The notes under the pieces were generated by a model. That model was not told where the DNA came from. It did not search any database and saw nothing but the letters and a program-made list of their open reading frames with translations. Below are positions 18,985 to 27,876 of a DNA stretch of 64,000 nt, piece by piece. The stretch comes from Pseudomonas sp. B20(2017) (GTDB lineage: Bacteria > Pseudomonadota > Gammaproteobacteria > Pseudomonadales > Pseudomonadaceae), in contig NZ_NEJP01000001.1 of NCBI RefSeq assembly GCF_002113125.1, positions 545,581-609,580 of the forward strand, written 5' to 3'. The position numbers were made by a program, and so were the translations under genes. Position 1 is the first letter of the stretch. Every line of letters starts with the position of its first letter.

Positions 18985-19057
18985 CGGCCTTCGCGAGCAA
19001 GCTCGCTCCCACATTTGGAATGCGTTCCCCTGTGGGAGCGAGCCTGCTCGCGAAGAG
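18985..19057. repeat. REP pair, outward order
   Basis: CCTTCGCGAGCAAGCTCGCTCCCACA (18988-19013) is followed after about 17 bases by its inverse TGTGGGAGCGAGCCTGCTCGCGAAG (19030-19055). The order of the two arms is opposite to the other REPINs here and the loop is much shorter. It may be the junction of two neighbouring REPINs after loss of their outer halves. Confidence 0.85.
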
Positions 19058-19131
19058 GCCAGATCTGTCAGCACCAGACTTGAAGCCTGCCGGGTTATCA
19101 TGCCTGCCCTGCTCCGCTTCGAATGTAAACC

Positions 19132-19830
19132 ATGACTTACAGCGTCTCACCCATCGGCTTCGTCCGCTCCTGTTTCAAGGAGAAGTTCGCCATCCCGCGC
19201 CAGCCGCAACTGGCCCCCGCCGCCCGTGGCGTGCTGGAACTGGTGGCACCGTTCGATCAGGGCGACGCGGTGCAGGGGCTAGAGCAGGTCAGTCATGTCT
19301 GGCTGCTGTTCCTGTTTCATCAGGCGCTGGAAGACAAGCCGCGTCTCAAAGTCCGCCCTCCTCGCTTGGGCGGCAACAAATCCATGGGCGTATTTGCTAC
19401 CCGCGCCACGCATCGGCCGAACGGCATCGGCCAATCAGTGGTGAAGCTGGATAAGGTCGAGGCCAATCGCCTGTTCATTTCCGGCATCGACTTGCTGGAC
19501 GGCACGCCGATTCTCGACATCAAACCCTACGTGCCGTACGCCGACATCATTGCTGACGCCTCCAACAACATTGCCAGTGCCGCGCCGCAACTGATCGACG
19601 TGCAGTGGACGGACACGGCGCTGCAACAGGCACATACGCACGCTCAGCGCCTTGATGAGCCTTTAGTGGCGTTGATCGAACAGTGTCTGGCCCAAGACCC
19701 GCGCCCGGCGTATCAAACGCCCACGCCCGAACGCGAGTACGGCGCGCAGTTCTGGGATCTGGATGTGCGCTGGCATTACCCGACACCCGAAAAAATCCGC
19801 GTCCTGGAAGTGATTCCCGCCGCTGATTGA
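19132..19830 (+). CDS. trmO: tRNA (t6A37) N6-methyltransferase TrmO (TsaA)
   Basis: This 232-residue protein has the conserved start SVSPIGFVRSCFKEKFAIPRQ, the central signature FATRATHRPNGIGQSVVKL and DGTPILDIKPYVPYAD. The family methylates N6 of threonylcarbamoyladenosine at position 37 of tRNA-Thr using S-adenosylmethionine, improving decoding of ACC/ACY codons. The length is that of E. coli TrmO (235 residues). The gene stands alone between REP elements and its own terminator. Confidence 0.93.
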   Translation: MTYSVSPIGFVRSCFKEKFAIPRQPQLAPAARGVLELVAPFDQGDAVQGLEQVSHVWLLFLFHQALEDKPRLKVRPPRLGGNKSMGVFATRATHRPNGIGQSVVKLDKVEANRLFISGIDLLDGTPILDIKPYVPYADIIADASNNIASAAPQLIDVQWTDTALQQAHTHAQRLDEPLVALIEQCLAQDPRPAYQTPTPEREYGAQFWDLDVRWHYPTPEKIRVLEVIPAAD

Positions 19831-19842
19831 ATCGCGAAAACG

Positions 19843-19882
19843 AAAAAGCCCGCGCTGCCTTCTCAGGCAACGCGGGCTTTTT
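19843..19882 (+). terminator. Intrinsic terminator of trmO
   Basis: AAAAAGCCCGCG-CTGCC-TTCTCA-GGCAA-CGCGGGCTTTTT is a two-tier hairpin with a terminal T5. Confidence 0.92.
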
Positions 19883-19899
19883 CATGCAATACAAATCAA

Positions 19900-19990
19900 T
19901 GTGGGAGCGAGCTTGCTCGCGAAGGCGGCGTGTCAGTCAACACAACTGCTGAATGTTCTACTTTATTCGCGAGCAAGCTCGCTCCCACAG
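19900..19990. repeat. REPIN (inverted REP pair)
   Basis: TGTGGGAGCGAGCTTGCTCGCG near 19900 and CGCGAGCAAGCTCGCTCCCACAG ending at 19990 face each other across about 45 bases. It sits between the converging ends of trmO and fpr. Confidence 0.93.
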
Positions 19991-20002
19991 ATTTGAATGT
20001 GC

Positions 20003-20782
20003 TTATTTCTCGACGAATGCACGCTCGATCAGGTAATCACCCGGCTCGCGCATCCGCGCCGAGATCTTCAGGCCGAAGCTGTCGAGCACTTCGCTGGTCT
20101 CATCGAGCATGCTCGGGCTGCCGCAGATCATCGCGCGGTCGTCCTGCGGGTTGATCGGTGGCAGGCCGATGTCGCTGAACAGCTTGCCGCTGCGCATCAG
20201 GTCGGTCAGACGGCCCTGATTCTCGAACGGCTCGCGGGTCACGGTCGGGTAGTAGATCAGCTTGTCACGCAGCGCCTCGCCGAAGAACTCGTTCTGCGGC
20301 AGGTGCTCGGTGATGAATTCGCGGTAGGCGACTTCGTTGACGTAACGAACACCGTGAACCAAGATCACTTTCTCGAAGCGCTCGTAGGTTTCAGGGTCCT
20401 GGATCACGCTCATGAACGGCGCCAGACCAGTACCGGTGCTCAGCAGGTACAGGTGCTTGCCCGGGTTCAGGTCGTCCAGCACCAGGGTGCCGGTAGGTTT
20501 TTTCGAGATGATGATCTCGTCGCCTTCCTTCAGGTGCTGCAGCTGGGAGGTCAGCGGACCGTCCTGCACCTTGATGCTGAAGAACTCGAGATGCTCTTCC
20601 CAGTTCGGGCTGGCGATCGAGTAAGCGCGCATAAGCGGGCGGCCGTTTGGCTGTTGCAGGCCGATCATCACGAACTGACCGTTCTCGAAGCGCAGGCCCG
20701 GATCGCGGGTGCACTTGAAGCTGAACAGAGTGTCGTTCCAGTGATGAACACTGAGGACACGCTCGTGGTTCATGTTGCTCAT
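20003..20782 (-). CDS. fpr: Ferredoxin/flavodoxin--NADP+ reductase
   Basis: This 259-residue flavoprotein has the FAD-binding motif RAYSIAS at about residues 50-56 and the NADP(H)-binding GTGLAPF at about 112. The C-terminal half ends LIERAFVEK, close to P. aeruginosa Fpr (258 residues). It passes electrons between NADPH and ferredoxin or flavodoxin and supports iron release and redox defence. The ATG at 20782 is chosen on homology (MSNMNHERVLSV). It is divergent from finR, whose product regulates fpr in P. putida. Confidence 0.95.
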   Translation of the reverse strand: MSNMNHERVLSVHHWNDTLFSFKCTRDPGLRFENGQFVMIGLQQPNGRPLMRAYSIASPNWEEHLEFFSIKVQDGPLTSQLQHLKEGDEIIISKKPTGTLVLDDLNPGKHLYLLSTGTGLAPFMSVIQDPETYERFEKVILVHGVRYVNEVAYREFITEHLPQNEFFGEALRDKLIYYPTVTREPFENQGRLTDLMRSGKLFSDIGLPPINPQDDRAMICGSPSMLDETSEVLDSFGLKISARMREPGDYLIERAFVEK

Positions 20783-20926
20783 GTACGTGGGACTCCTGGA
20801 GATTGATCTGCGCTTGCCCGGCTCGCATTGAAGGACGCCGACGGTGCGCAATTGCATCGCATTCTAATAGCGCCGACAATATCTGTTAACTGGATTATTA
20901 AGATAAGGGTTATCGGTTATATCGAT

Positions 20927-21853
20927 ATGCGATTTACTCTCCGTCAACTGCAAGTCTTCGTCGCTGTCGCCCAGCAGGAAAGCGTGTCCCGTGCTGCGGG
21001 ACTGCTCAACCTGTCGCAATCGGCCGCCAGCACATCCATCACCGAACTGGAGCGCCAGTCCAGCTGCCAGCTGTTCGATCGCGCCGGCAAACGCCTGAGC
21101 CTCAACGCCCTCGGCAAACAGTTGTTGCCGCAAGCCGTGGCCATGCTCGATCAGGCCAAGGAAATCGAAGACCTGCTCAACGGCAAATCCGGTTTCGGCT
21201 CGCTGTCGGTGGGCGCGACCCTGACCATCGGCAATTACCTGGCGACGCTGCTGATCGGCGGCTTCATGCAGCGCCATCCCGAAAGTCAGGTGAAGCTGCA
21301 TGTGCAGAACACTGCCAATATCGTGCAACAAGTGGCTCATTACGAAATTGATCTGGGTCTAATCGAAGGCGATTGCAGCCATCCGGACATCGAAGTACAG
21401 AGCTGGGTCGAGGATGAACTCGTGGTGTTCTGCGCCCCGCAGCATCCACTGGCCAAACGCGGCAGTGCGACCATGGAAGAGTTAACGCACGAAGCGTGGA
21501 TTTTGCGGGAACAGGGTTCGGGGACGCGCCTGACGTTCGATCAGGCAATGCGGCATCACCGCAGTGCGCTGAACATCCGGCTGGAGCTGGAACACACCGA
21601 AGCGATCAAGCGCGCGGTGGAATCAGGTCTGGGTATTGGCTGCATCTCGCGTCTGGCGCTGCGTGACGCCTTCCGCCGCGGCAGCCTGGTGCCGGTGGAG
21701 ACGCCGGATCTGGATCTGGCGCGGCAGTTCTACTTCATCTGGCACAAACAGAAGTACCAGACCTCTGCCATGCGCGAGTTTCTCGATCTGTGCCGCGCGT
21801 TCACCGCCGGGGTTCAGCGCAGCGACGAGATCGTCCTGCCGAGCATCGCTTAA
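20927..21853 (+). CDS. finR: LysR-family regulator FinR
   Basis: This 308-residue protein has an N-terminal winged helix-turn-helix (MRFTLRQLQVFVAVAQQESVSRAAGLLNLSQSAAS) and a LysR substrate-binding domain from about residue 88. Its place divergent from fpr matches FinR, the activator of fpr under superoxide or sulfite stress in P. putida and P. aeruginosa. The 144-base gap between the two start codons should hold shared operator sites. The ATG at 20927 is at the conserved LysR N-terminus. Its stop codon overlaps that of dgkA. Confidence 0.85.
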   Translation: MRFTLRQLQVFVAVAQQESVSRAAGLLNLSQSAASTSITELERQSSCQLFDRAGKRLSLNALGKQLLPQAVAMLDQAKEIEDLLNGKSGFGSLSVGATLTIGNYLATLLIGGFMQRHPESQVKLHVQNTANIVQQVAHYEIDLGLIEGDCSHPDIEVQSWVEDELVVFCAPQHPLAKRGSATMEELTHEAWILREQGSGTRLTFDQAMRHHRSALNIRLELEHTEAIKRAVESGLGIGCISRLALRDAFRRGSLVPVETPDLDLARQFYFIWHKQKYQTSAMREFLDLCRAFTAGVQRSDEIVLPSIA

Positions 21854-22212
21854 AGCAGAATTACCGCCCACACCAGGGCGATCATGCTCAGTGCCACGAA
21901 TTGCGCGGCACTGCCCATGTCCTTGGCGTTCTTGGACAGCGGGTGCAACTCCAGCGAGATGCGGTCAATGGCCGCCTCCACCGCCGAATTCAACAGCTCG
22001 ACGATCAGCGCCAGCAGGCACACCGCGATCAGCAGCGCCTGCTCGACCCGGCTGACATTGAGGAAAAACGTCAGCGGAATCAGCACTACGTTGAGCAGCA
22101 CCAGTTGGCGGAAAGCCGCTTCGCCGGTGAAGGCGGCGCGCAAGCCGTCCAGCGAATAACCGGATGCATTGAGGATGCGTTTCAGGCCCGTCTGGCCCTT
22201 GAAAGGTGACAT
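21850..22212 (-). CDS. dgkA: Diacylglycerol kinase (prokaryotic type)
   Basis: This 120-residue inner-membrane enzyme has three transmembrane helices: about residues 36-54, 58-75 and 98-118. The signature ELLNSAVEAAIDRIS carries the conserved Glu and Asn needed for phosphate transfer. It turns diacylglycerol, released when membrane-derived glucans are modified, back into phosphatidic acid. The dgkA-erdR neighbourhood is as in P. aeruginosa. Its TAA overlaps the finR stop by three bases (convergent). Confidence 0.95.
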   Translation of the reverse strand: MSPFKGQTGLKRILNASGYSLDGLRAAFTGEAAFRQLVLLNVVLIPLTFFLNVSRVEQALLIAVCLLALIVELLNSAVEAAIDRISLELHPLSKNAKDMGSAAQFVALSMIALVWAVILL

Positions 22213-22287
22213 AAAGTAGATAACCGACCGAAAGGAAGTGGGGAAGCTAGATCAACGAAAGTCAAAAAAGCGTGAAGACGCCAGCGC

Positions 22288-22938
22288 TTACTGGCTCGGA
22301 ATTGACTCAAGTTGTTGCAGCAGTAAAGCGGCCTGGGTCCGGGTCCGCACGTTCAACTTGCGAAAAATCGCCGTGACGTGGGCTTTGATGGTCGCTTCGG
22401 ACACGCTCAGCTCATAGGCGATCTGCTTGTTCAGCAAGCCTTCGCAGACCATGGTCAACACCCGGAACTGCTGCGGCGTCAGGCTGGCGAGGCCATCGCT
22501 GGCCGCTTTGGCTTCATCCGAAACACTGACTGCTTCAAACGCCTGGGGCGGCCAGAACACGTCGCCATCCAGCACTTTGCGCACCGCTTCCTGAATCACG
22601 CTCAGGTCGCTGGACTTGGGAATGAAGCCACTGGCGCCGAATTCCCGGGACTTGACCATCACCGAGGCTTCTTCCTGGGCCGAAACCATTACCACCGGAA
22701 TCTGCGGGTATTGACCGCGCAACATCACCAGTCCGGAAAACCCGAATGCGCCCGGCATGTTCAGGTCCAGCAGCACCAGATCCCAGTCAGCCTTTTCGGT
22801 CAGGCGGGCTTCCAGTTCGGCGATGCTCGCCACCTCCACCATGCGTACGTCCGGGCCAAGGCCCATCGTCACCGCTTGATGCAGTGCGCTACGAAAGAGA
22901 GGGTGATCATCGGCAATCAGGATGTCGTATGTGGCCAT
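22288..22938 (-). CDS. erdR: LuxR-type response regulator ErdR
   Basis: This 216-residue protein has a receiver domain (acidic pair D10/D11, phospho-acceptor D58 in LVLLDLNMPG, Lys in PKSS) and a C-terminal LuxR helix-turn-helix (LTPQQFRVLTMVCEGLLNKQIAYEL). It matches ErdR of P. aeruginosa, which controls ethanol oxidation, acetate use and related carbon metabolism, and it has the same neighbour dgkA. No histidine kinase gene is adjacent, so the cognate kinase lies elsewhere. The 224-base gap to the next gene holds no supported feature. Confidence 0.83.
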   Translation of the reverse strand: MATYDILIADDHPLFRSALHQAVTMGLGPDVRMVEVASIAELEARLTEKADWDLVLLDLNMPGAFGFSGLVMLRGQYPQIPVVMVSAQEEASVMVKSREFGASGFIPKSSDLSVIQEAVRKVLDGDVFWPPQAFEAVSVSDEAKAASDGLASLTPQQFRVLTMVCEGLLNKQIAYELSVSEATIKAHVTAIFRKLNVRTRTQAALLLQQLESIPSQ

Positions 22939-23162
22939 TTTTCAAATGATCCTGTTTTTGATGGCAGGCCCGCGCATTCGGGCCTTGCCAAAGCAAATCC
23001 AGATACCGCCCGGCAGCGGCATCCACAGGGGCACGTTCAACGCCAATCACGAACAAAAACGGCGTTTCAAACCTTGGCCGCACCCCAATCGGCGCCAAGC
23101 ATGACCAGCGAAGCCGGGGTGGTCAAGCCGCACGGCCACTGCTTTAGCAGTATGGGCCAGGA

Positions 23163-23906
23163 TCAAGCCGGTACTGGCGCCGCGTTTCGGATATAGGGCA
23201 GCAATTCGGCGTGGGCCGGCGTCGACACATTGACGTCCAGTTGCTGCTTGGCCCCCAGGTAATGCTGGCTGAACACATCGAAATAGGCATCCAGCGCCGA
23301 CGCCGCGTCCGAATCGCCGGCCAGTTCCAGGCACAGCGCCGCCACTTCGGCGGTGCACAGGTGCTCGCTGCGGGTCGAGCGGCGCAGGCGATAGCGCGAG
23401 AGTTTGTCGGGCAACAGGCTGAGTATCGGCAAACGATCGAAATACGGGCTCTTGCGGAAAATCTTCCGGGCTTCGGTCCAGGTCGCGTCCAGCAGGATGA
23501 ACAGCGGACGCTTGCTGCTATCAAGATCCACGGTGTTGGTCACCCGCGAAGGCTCGACGTATTCGCCAGGGAACACCAGATATGGCTGCCATTGCGGGTC
23601 GTTCAGCAGCGCCAACAGTTGCTCGTCGGGCTCGGTCCGCGACCAGATGAAGGCGTGGTTGTCGCGCACGATGTCGGCGATCAACCAGCCGGTATTGCTG
23701 GGTTTGAACACTTCCTTGCCGGTCATGATCAGGCAAACGCCCGAGCGCGCATCGACGGTGGGCCGCCAGGCGCACAGGCAATGGCTGATGATCACCCGGC
23801 AATCGCGGCAACGCGGGGAGCGAAAACCACGGGCCTGGATCGGCTTGATGCCTTCGTCCTCGCGCTGGTCGCGCAGGCGGGCCACGGCGTTGGGGGCATG
23901 ATTCAT
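23163..23906 (-). CDS. tapT: DTW-domain tRNA-uridine aminocarboxypropyltransferase
   Basis: This 247-residue protein has an N-terminal Cys cluster (CRDCRVIISHCLCAWRP, about residues 33-49), likely zinc-binding, and the DTW-domain core LLDATWTEARKIFRKSPY at about residue 140. Family members TapT/YfiP make acp3U at position 47 of several tRNAs from S-adenosylmethionine. The start is uncertain: ATG 23906 gives MNHAPNAVARL, and an upstream ATG at 23918 adds four residues. Neither has a strong ribosome-binding site. Confidence 0.83.
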   Translation of the reverse strand: MNHAPNAVARLRDQREDEGIKPIQARGFRSPRCRDCRVIISHCLCAWRPTVDARSGVCLIMTGKEVFKPSNTGWLIADIVRDNHAFIWSRTEPDEQLLALLNDPQWQPYLVFPGEYVEPSRVTNTVDLDSSKRPLFILLDATWTEARKIFRKSPYFDRLPILSLLPDKLSRYRLRRSTRSEHLCTAEVAALCLELAGDSDAASALDAYFDVFSQHYLGAKQQLDVNVSTPAHAELLPYIRNAAPVPA

Positions 23907-24095
23907 CGCAGGCGGCACCGGCAGACAGGAAAACTCGACACGAACGACACTCGGCAGGGCAATAAAGGCCGGCAGTTTACCAGAGCGACGGGCACAAGCC
24001 TGTACCCTCCCGACCGGCTCCCCTATAATTCGCCGCCACTGAACGCACAGTCACGTGGCTGGTCGAACCACCAGTCACTGAACCAGGAGAGTTTC

Positions 24096-24521
24096 ATGCT
24101 GCGCCTTATCGTTCCCACCGCTGCCATTCTGCTGGCCTCGTCCTTCAGCGCTCAGGCTGCATCCCTGAGTGAGCAGAATCTGAACCGAGAGCTGCGCAAT
24201 GTCGCCGCACAAAGCAGCGTCGGCACGCCACGGGCGATCAACGAAGACATTCTTGATCAGGGCTACACCGTCGAAGGCACCACGCTGGTCAATCACCTGA
24301 GCGTACAAAAGAGCCACGCCGACAAAATGCGCGCCGATCCCAAAGCCGTGTATTTCCAGCTGGGCGCTTCGGTCTGCAACAACCCGTCGTACCGCAAGCT
24401 GATGGCCAAGGGCGCGATCATGCGTTACGACTTCACCGAAGTAAAAAGCAACAAGGCAATCGGCTCCGCCAGCTACCAGGAATCGGATTGCCCGAAAGCG
24501 GCTCCAGCGAAGAAAAAGTAA
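24096..24521 (+). CDS. Exported PA3611-like quorum-sensing-regulated virulence factor family protein
   Basis: This 141-residue protein has a clean signal peptide (MLRLIVPTAAILLASSFSAQA, cut after AQA). The mature part has the family pattern NRELRNVAAQSSVGTPRAINEDILDQGYTVEG and two Cys (in SVCNNP and SDCPK) that may form a disulfide. From memory the P. aeruginosa relative PA3611 is quorum-sensing controlled and periplasmic. The biochemical role is not established. CAGGAG lies 10 bases before the ATG at 24096. Confidence 0.75.
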   Translation: MLRLIVPTAAILLASSFSAQAASLSEQNLNRELRNVAAQSSVGTPRAINEDILDQGYTVEGTTLVNHLSVQKSHADKMRADPKAVYFQLGASVCNNPSYRKLMAKGAIMRYDFTEVKSNKAIGSASYQESDCPKAAPAKKK

Positions 24522-24716
24522 TCATCGCGACGTAGCGCGCCGCTGTTCATCCTCGGCGCGCAGTTCGGCCAGCAAGGCCTGCAAGTAACGCGAGCGGCGA
24601 TCCCCTCCCGCCAGGCGCCGGCAGCACTCCTCTTCGAGACTCACATGATTGGTCTCGGCCGATGCTTTCAACAACCGATACAGCTGCGTATCGATCTCCA
24701 GAATGACTCTGGTCAT
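24522..24716 (-). CDS. Small ribbon-helix-helix-like protein
   Basis: This 64-residue protein starts MTRVILEIDTQLYRLLKASA, i.e. a beta strand followed by two helices (VSLEEECCRRLAGG). That is the layout of Arc/CopG/FitA-type DNA-binding antitoxins. The second half is Arg/Glu-rich. No toxin gene is adjacent, so if it is an antitoxin it is an orphan. The ATG at 24716 is chosen because the homologous strand starts there; the frame extends upstream by 15 codons. Its stop abuts that of the convergent exported-protein gene. Confidence 0.6.
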   Translation of the reverse strand: MTRVILEIDTQLYRLLKASAETNHVSLEEECCRRLAGGDRRSRYLQALLAELRAEDEQRRATSR

Positions 24717-25069
24717 GTGTCCTGCCTCCATGCCACCCGCAAATCCTTGAATAGCGTGCACCTTGCGTACGGTCGTTGACGCAAAGTTGTCGTACGGCGC
24801 CTTTAACTTAGTAAATCAGAGCATTCAGCCATCGACACAGCATCGGACGAGCGGTGAAAACACTTCGCAAAACGGCAATAAGCAGTTGCCAGGAAAGACT
24901 TTGCGGCGTAATGCTCAATGAGCGAAAAATGCATTGAGGGTCTAGATTCAACGTATTCCCGATCATTTTATTAACGGCAGGAAAGGAGCTGCCGGCTGTT
25001 TGTTTTCTTGCAGCGCGGCACTGACGCCGCACGTCAGGGCCGAAAGCTCTGTGCAGAAGGAGAAGTTGC
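24717..25069. other. Intergenic region upstream of the LOG gene with one hairpin
   Basis: This stretch of about 350 bases contains no supported gene. It has a hairpin, CGGCAG-GAAAGGAG-CTGCCG at 24975-24994, followed by the T-rich GGCTGTTTGTTTTCTTG. That could be a weak terminator of a short RNA or an attenuator ahead of the LOG-family gene, whose ribosome-binding site AAGGAG is at about 25057. No clear -35/-10 boxes were placed. Confidence 0.3.
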
Positions 25070-26188
25070 ATGCCTTACCAACCTAATGACCTGCTCAGCC
25101 GTCATTTTCAGGAAAGCGGCCACGACCTCATCAGCAAGGTCGAAGAACAACTCAACCTGGTATCACCCAACAGCCCGAATTCCCCCATCTACCGCGACAT
25201 GATCCTGACCGTGCTGCGCATGGCCCAGGAAGACCACAACCGCTGGAACGCCAAGATCACCCTGCAAGCCCTGCGCGAACTGGAGCAGGCCTTTCGCACG
25301 CTTGAACAGTTCAAGGGGCGACGCAAGGTCACGGTGTTCGGTTCGGCTCGCACACCGGTCGAGCATCCCCTTTACGCCATGGCTCGGGAACTCGGGGCCT
25401 CGCTGGCCCGCTCGAACATGATGGTCATCACCGGTGCCGGCGGCGGAATCATGGCCGCCGCCCATGAAGGCGCCGGCCGCGACCACAGCCTGGGGTTCAA
25501 CATCACCCTGCCCTTCGAACAACATGCCAACCCCACCGTGGACGGCACCAATAACCTGCTGCCGTTCCATTTTTTCTTCACCCGCAAACTGTTCTTCGTC
25601 AAGGAAGCCGATGCGCTGGTGTTGTGCCCCGGCGGGTTCGGCACCCTGGACGAAGCACTGGAAGTACTCACACTGATCCAGACCGGCAAAAGCCCCCTGG
25701 TGCCAGTGGTGCTGCTGGACGCACCGGGCGGGACGTTCTGGCAAGGCGCGCTGGACTTCATCCGTCAGCAACTGGAGGAAAACCGCTACATCCTGCCGAC
25801 CGACCTGAAGCTTGTACGCCTGGTCTACAACGTTGAAGAAGCGGTGGAGCAGATCAACCAGTTCTACGGCAACTTCCACTCCAGCCGCTGGCTCAAGCGC
25901 CAATTTGTCATTCGCATGAACCACAAGCTGAGCGATCAGGCCCTCGACCATATGCAGGAAGCGTTTGCCGATCTGTGCCTGAGCGATCAGTTCCATCAAC
26001 ACGCCTACGCCGGCGAAGAGCACGACGAAGCTCAATTCAGCCACCTGACGCGCCTGGCATTCGCCTTCAACGCCCGGGATCACGGGCGTCTGCGGGAGCT
26101 GGTGGACTACATCAACCTGCCGGAAAACTGGGCCCAGTCAAAACCCCAGACCGCGCACCGCACACGCGAACCGTCGAAGGTAACGTGA
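25070..26188 (+). CDS. LOG-family (TIGR00730) Rossmann-fold protein
   Basis: This 372-residue protein has an N-terminal helical extension of about 95 residues, then the LOG nucleotide-binding fold. Visible motifs are VFGSART, GAGGGIMAAAHEGA and the signature PGGFGTLDEALEVLTLIQTGKS. Relatives (YgdH/PpnN, LOG) hydrolyse nucleoside 5'-monophosphates to free base and ribose 5-phosphate; older 'lysine decarboxylase' labels are wrong. The exact substrate is not known here. A strong ribosome-binding site (AAGGAG) precedes the ATG. The gene ends against a bidirectional terminator facing recX. Confidence 0.85.
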   Translation: MPYQPNDLLSRHFQESGHDLISKVEEQLNLVSPNSPNSPIYRDMILTVLRMAQEDHNRWNAKITLQALRELEQAFRTLEQFKGRRKVTVFGSARTPVEHPLYAMARELGASLARSNMMVITGAGGGIMAAAHEGAGRDHSLGFNITLPFEQHANPTVDGTNNLLPFHFFFTRKLFFVKEADALVLCPGGFGTLDEALEVLTLIQTGKSPLVPVVLLDAPGGTFWQGALDFIRQQLEENRYILPTDLKLVRLVYNVEEAVEQINQFYGNFHSSRWLKRQFVIRMNHKLSDQALDHMQEAFADLCLSDQFHQHAYAGEEHDEAQFSHLTRLAFAFNARDHGRLRELVDYINLPENWAQSKPQTAHRTREPSKVT

Positions 26189-26192
26189 AGGC

Positions 26193-26237
26193 AAAAAAAA
26201 CGGCCCGCTATCGAAATAGCGGGCCGTTTTATTTTTT
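26193..26237. terminator. Bidirectional terminator between LOG gene and recX
   Basis: AAAACGGCCCGCTAT-CGAA-ATAGCGGGCCGTTTT is a near-perfect palindrome, with an A run on the left and T-rich sequence on the right. It ends both converging transcripts. Confidence 0.92.
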
Positions 26238-26255
26238 AGATGAAGCTGGAGCGAT

Positions 26256-26726
26256 TTAATCGTCCATCCCTCTGCCACTGAACAAGCGGTTGATCATCTC
26301 CATCGAGAATCCCCGGTACGCCAGGAATCGACCTTGTCTGGCGCGTTCCTTGGCATCGCCGGGAAGCTGTCCGGAGAATTTCCGTTGCCACGTGTCCGTT
26401 AGCTGTTCTTGCCAATTGATACCGCTCTCACGCAAGGCGAGTTCGATATCGGCGCGTTGCAAACCGCGCTGGCTCAGTTCTTCGCGAATCCGCAACGGGC
26501 CGTAACCGGAGCGGGCGCGATAGGAGACAAAGCTTTCAAGATAACGGGCTTCGGAAAGCAGCCCTTCTTCCGTCAAACGGTCGAGGGCTGTTTCGATCAT
26601 CTCGGGGGGAGCGCCACGCTGACGCAGTTTGCGCGTCAGCTCGACTCGACCATGCTCGCGACGTGCGAGCAGGTCCATGGCGGTTCGCCGCACCGCGACG
26701 AGGGTATCGAGTACGGCGGTTGTCAT
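26256..26726 (-). CDS. recX: RecA regulator RecX
   Basis: This 156-residue, charged, all-helical protein is made of tandem three-helix units. Typical segments are [47 protein letters not shown] and a C-terminal [14 protein letters not shown]. RecX binds RecA filaments and blocks their growth. It starts eight bases after recA on the same strand, so it is co-transcribed at lower level from the SOS-controlled recA promoter. Confidence 0.95.
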   Translation of the reverse strand: MTTAVLDTLVAVRRTAMDLLARREHGRVELTRKLRQRGAPPEMIETALDRLTEEGLLSEARYLESFVSYRARSGYGPLRIREELSQRGLQRADIELALRESGINWQEQLTDTWQRKFSGQLPGDAKERARQGRFLAYRGFSMEMINRLFSGRGMDD

Positions 26727-26734
26727 CGGTGCAA

Positions 26735-27793
26735 TCAGATATCAGCGTCAGCCAGGTCGTCTTCGGTCTCTTTGACCGCAGAAGCCTTGGAGTCGGCGAT
26801 CACGGCTGGCGACAGCAGTTTGTCACGCAGTTGCTTCTCGAGCTTGGCCGCGACTTCCGGGTTGTCCGCCAGGAATTTGGCCGAGTTGGCCTTGCCCTGA
26901 CCGATCTTGGTGCCTTCGTAGGCATACCAGGCGCCGGACTTCTCGACGAAACCGTGCAGTACGCCCAGGTCGATCATCTCGCCGTTCAGGTAGATGCCCT
27001 TGCCGTAGAGAATCTGGAACTCGGCCTGACGGAACGGCGAAGCGACCTTGTTCTTCACAACCTTGACGCGGGTTTCGCTACCAACCACTTCGTCGCCTTC
27101 CTTCACCGCGCCGGTACGGCGGATGTCGAGACGAACCGAGGCGTAAAACTTCAGCGCGTTACCACCGGTGGTGGTTTCCGGGCTGCCGAACATCACGCCG
27201 ATCTTCATGCGGATCTGGTTGATGAAGATCACCAGGCAGTTGGCGTTCTTGATGTTACCGGTGATTTTACGCAGCGCCTGGGACATCAGACGGGCTTGCA
27301 GGCCCACGTGCATGTCACCCATTTCGCCTTCGATTTCAGCCTTCGGCACCAGTGCGGCCACGGAGTCGACGATGATCACGTCAACGGCGTTGGAGCGCAC
27401 CAGCATGTCGGTGATTTCCAGGGCCTGTTCACCGGTGTCCGGCTGGGAAACCAGCAGGTCGTCGACGTTGACGCCCAGCTTGCCGGCGTACTCAGGGTCG
27501 AGGGCGTGTTCGGCGTCGACGAAGGCGCAGGTCGCGCCGGCTTTTTGAGCCTGGGCGATCACGGACAGCGTCAGTGTGGTTTTACCGGAAGATTCAGGAC
27601 CGTAGATTTCAACGATACGACCTTTTGGCAGGCCGCCAATGCCGAGTGCGATGTCCAGACCCAGAGAGCCGGTGGAGATGGATGGGATCGCCTGACGGTC
27701 CTGATCGCCCATACGCATTACGGCACCCTTGCCGAATTGACGTTCGATCTGACCCAGGGCCGCAGCCAAGGCTTTCTTCTTGTTGTCGTCCAT
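26735..27793 (-). CDS. recA: Recombinase RecA
   Basis: This 352-residue protein has Walker [10 protein letters not shown] at residues 65-73, the conserved core including [22 protein letters not shown], and the acidic C-terminal tail. It forms filaments on single-stranded DNA for recombination and triggers self-cleavage of LexA and of LexA-like repressors, which would include the PrtR encoded at 59855-60589. The ATG at 27793 begins the usual [18 protein letters not shown] LexA box is centred about 50 bases upstream. Confidence 0.99.
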   Translation of the reverse strand: MDDNKKKALAAALGQIERQFGKGAVMRMGDQDRQAIPSISTGSLGLDIALGIGGLPKGRIVEIYGPESSGKTTLTLSVIAQAQKAGATCAFVDAEHALDPEYAGKLGVNVDDLLVSQPDTGEQALEITDMLVRSNAVDVIIVDSVAALVPKAEIEGEMGDMHVGLQARLMSQALRKITGNIKNANCLVIFINQIRMKIGVMFGSPETTTGGNALKFYASVRLDIRRTGAVKEGDEVVGSETRVKVVKNKVASPFRQAEFQILYGKGIYLNGEMIDLGVLHGFVEKSGAWYAYEGTKIGQGKANSAKFLADNPEVAAKLEKQLRDKLLSPAVIADSKASAVKETEDDLADADI

Positions 27794-27833
27794 TAAAGTC
27801 CTCACGTAATCAATAAGGCCTGACGGCCAACAC

Positions 27834-27849
27834 CTGTATAAGTAGCCAG
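27834..27849. promoter_or_regulatory. LexA (SOS) box upstream of recA
   Basis: CTGTATAAGTAGCCAG matches CTG-N10-CAG. It lies 41-56 bases before the recA start codon, between recA and cinA, and shares its left half CTGTATA with the dinB box. Confidence 0.9.
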
Positions 27850-27876
27850 TATTATTCCACAGCGTTCACGGATCGC

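Noticed and set aside
16641..19990. CRISPR array suspected from repeated palindromes
   Set aside because: The repeats are inverted pairs at irregular distances with variable loops, as in REPINs, and there are no regular spacers or cas genes.
24522..24716. Toxin-antitoxin pair around the ribbon-helix-helix protein
   Set aside because: The neighbour on one side is an exported protein in convergent orientation and the other side is gene-free, so no toxin partner is visible.
24808..25071. 87-codon minus-strand frame upstream of the LOG gene
   Set aside because: It covers the LOG leader and ribosome-binding site, has no similarity and a composition like translated noncoding DNA.
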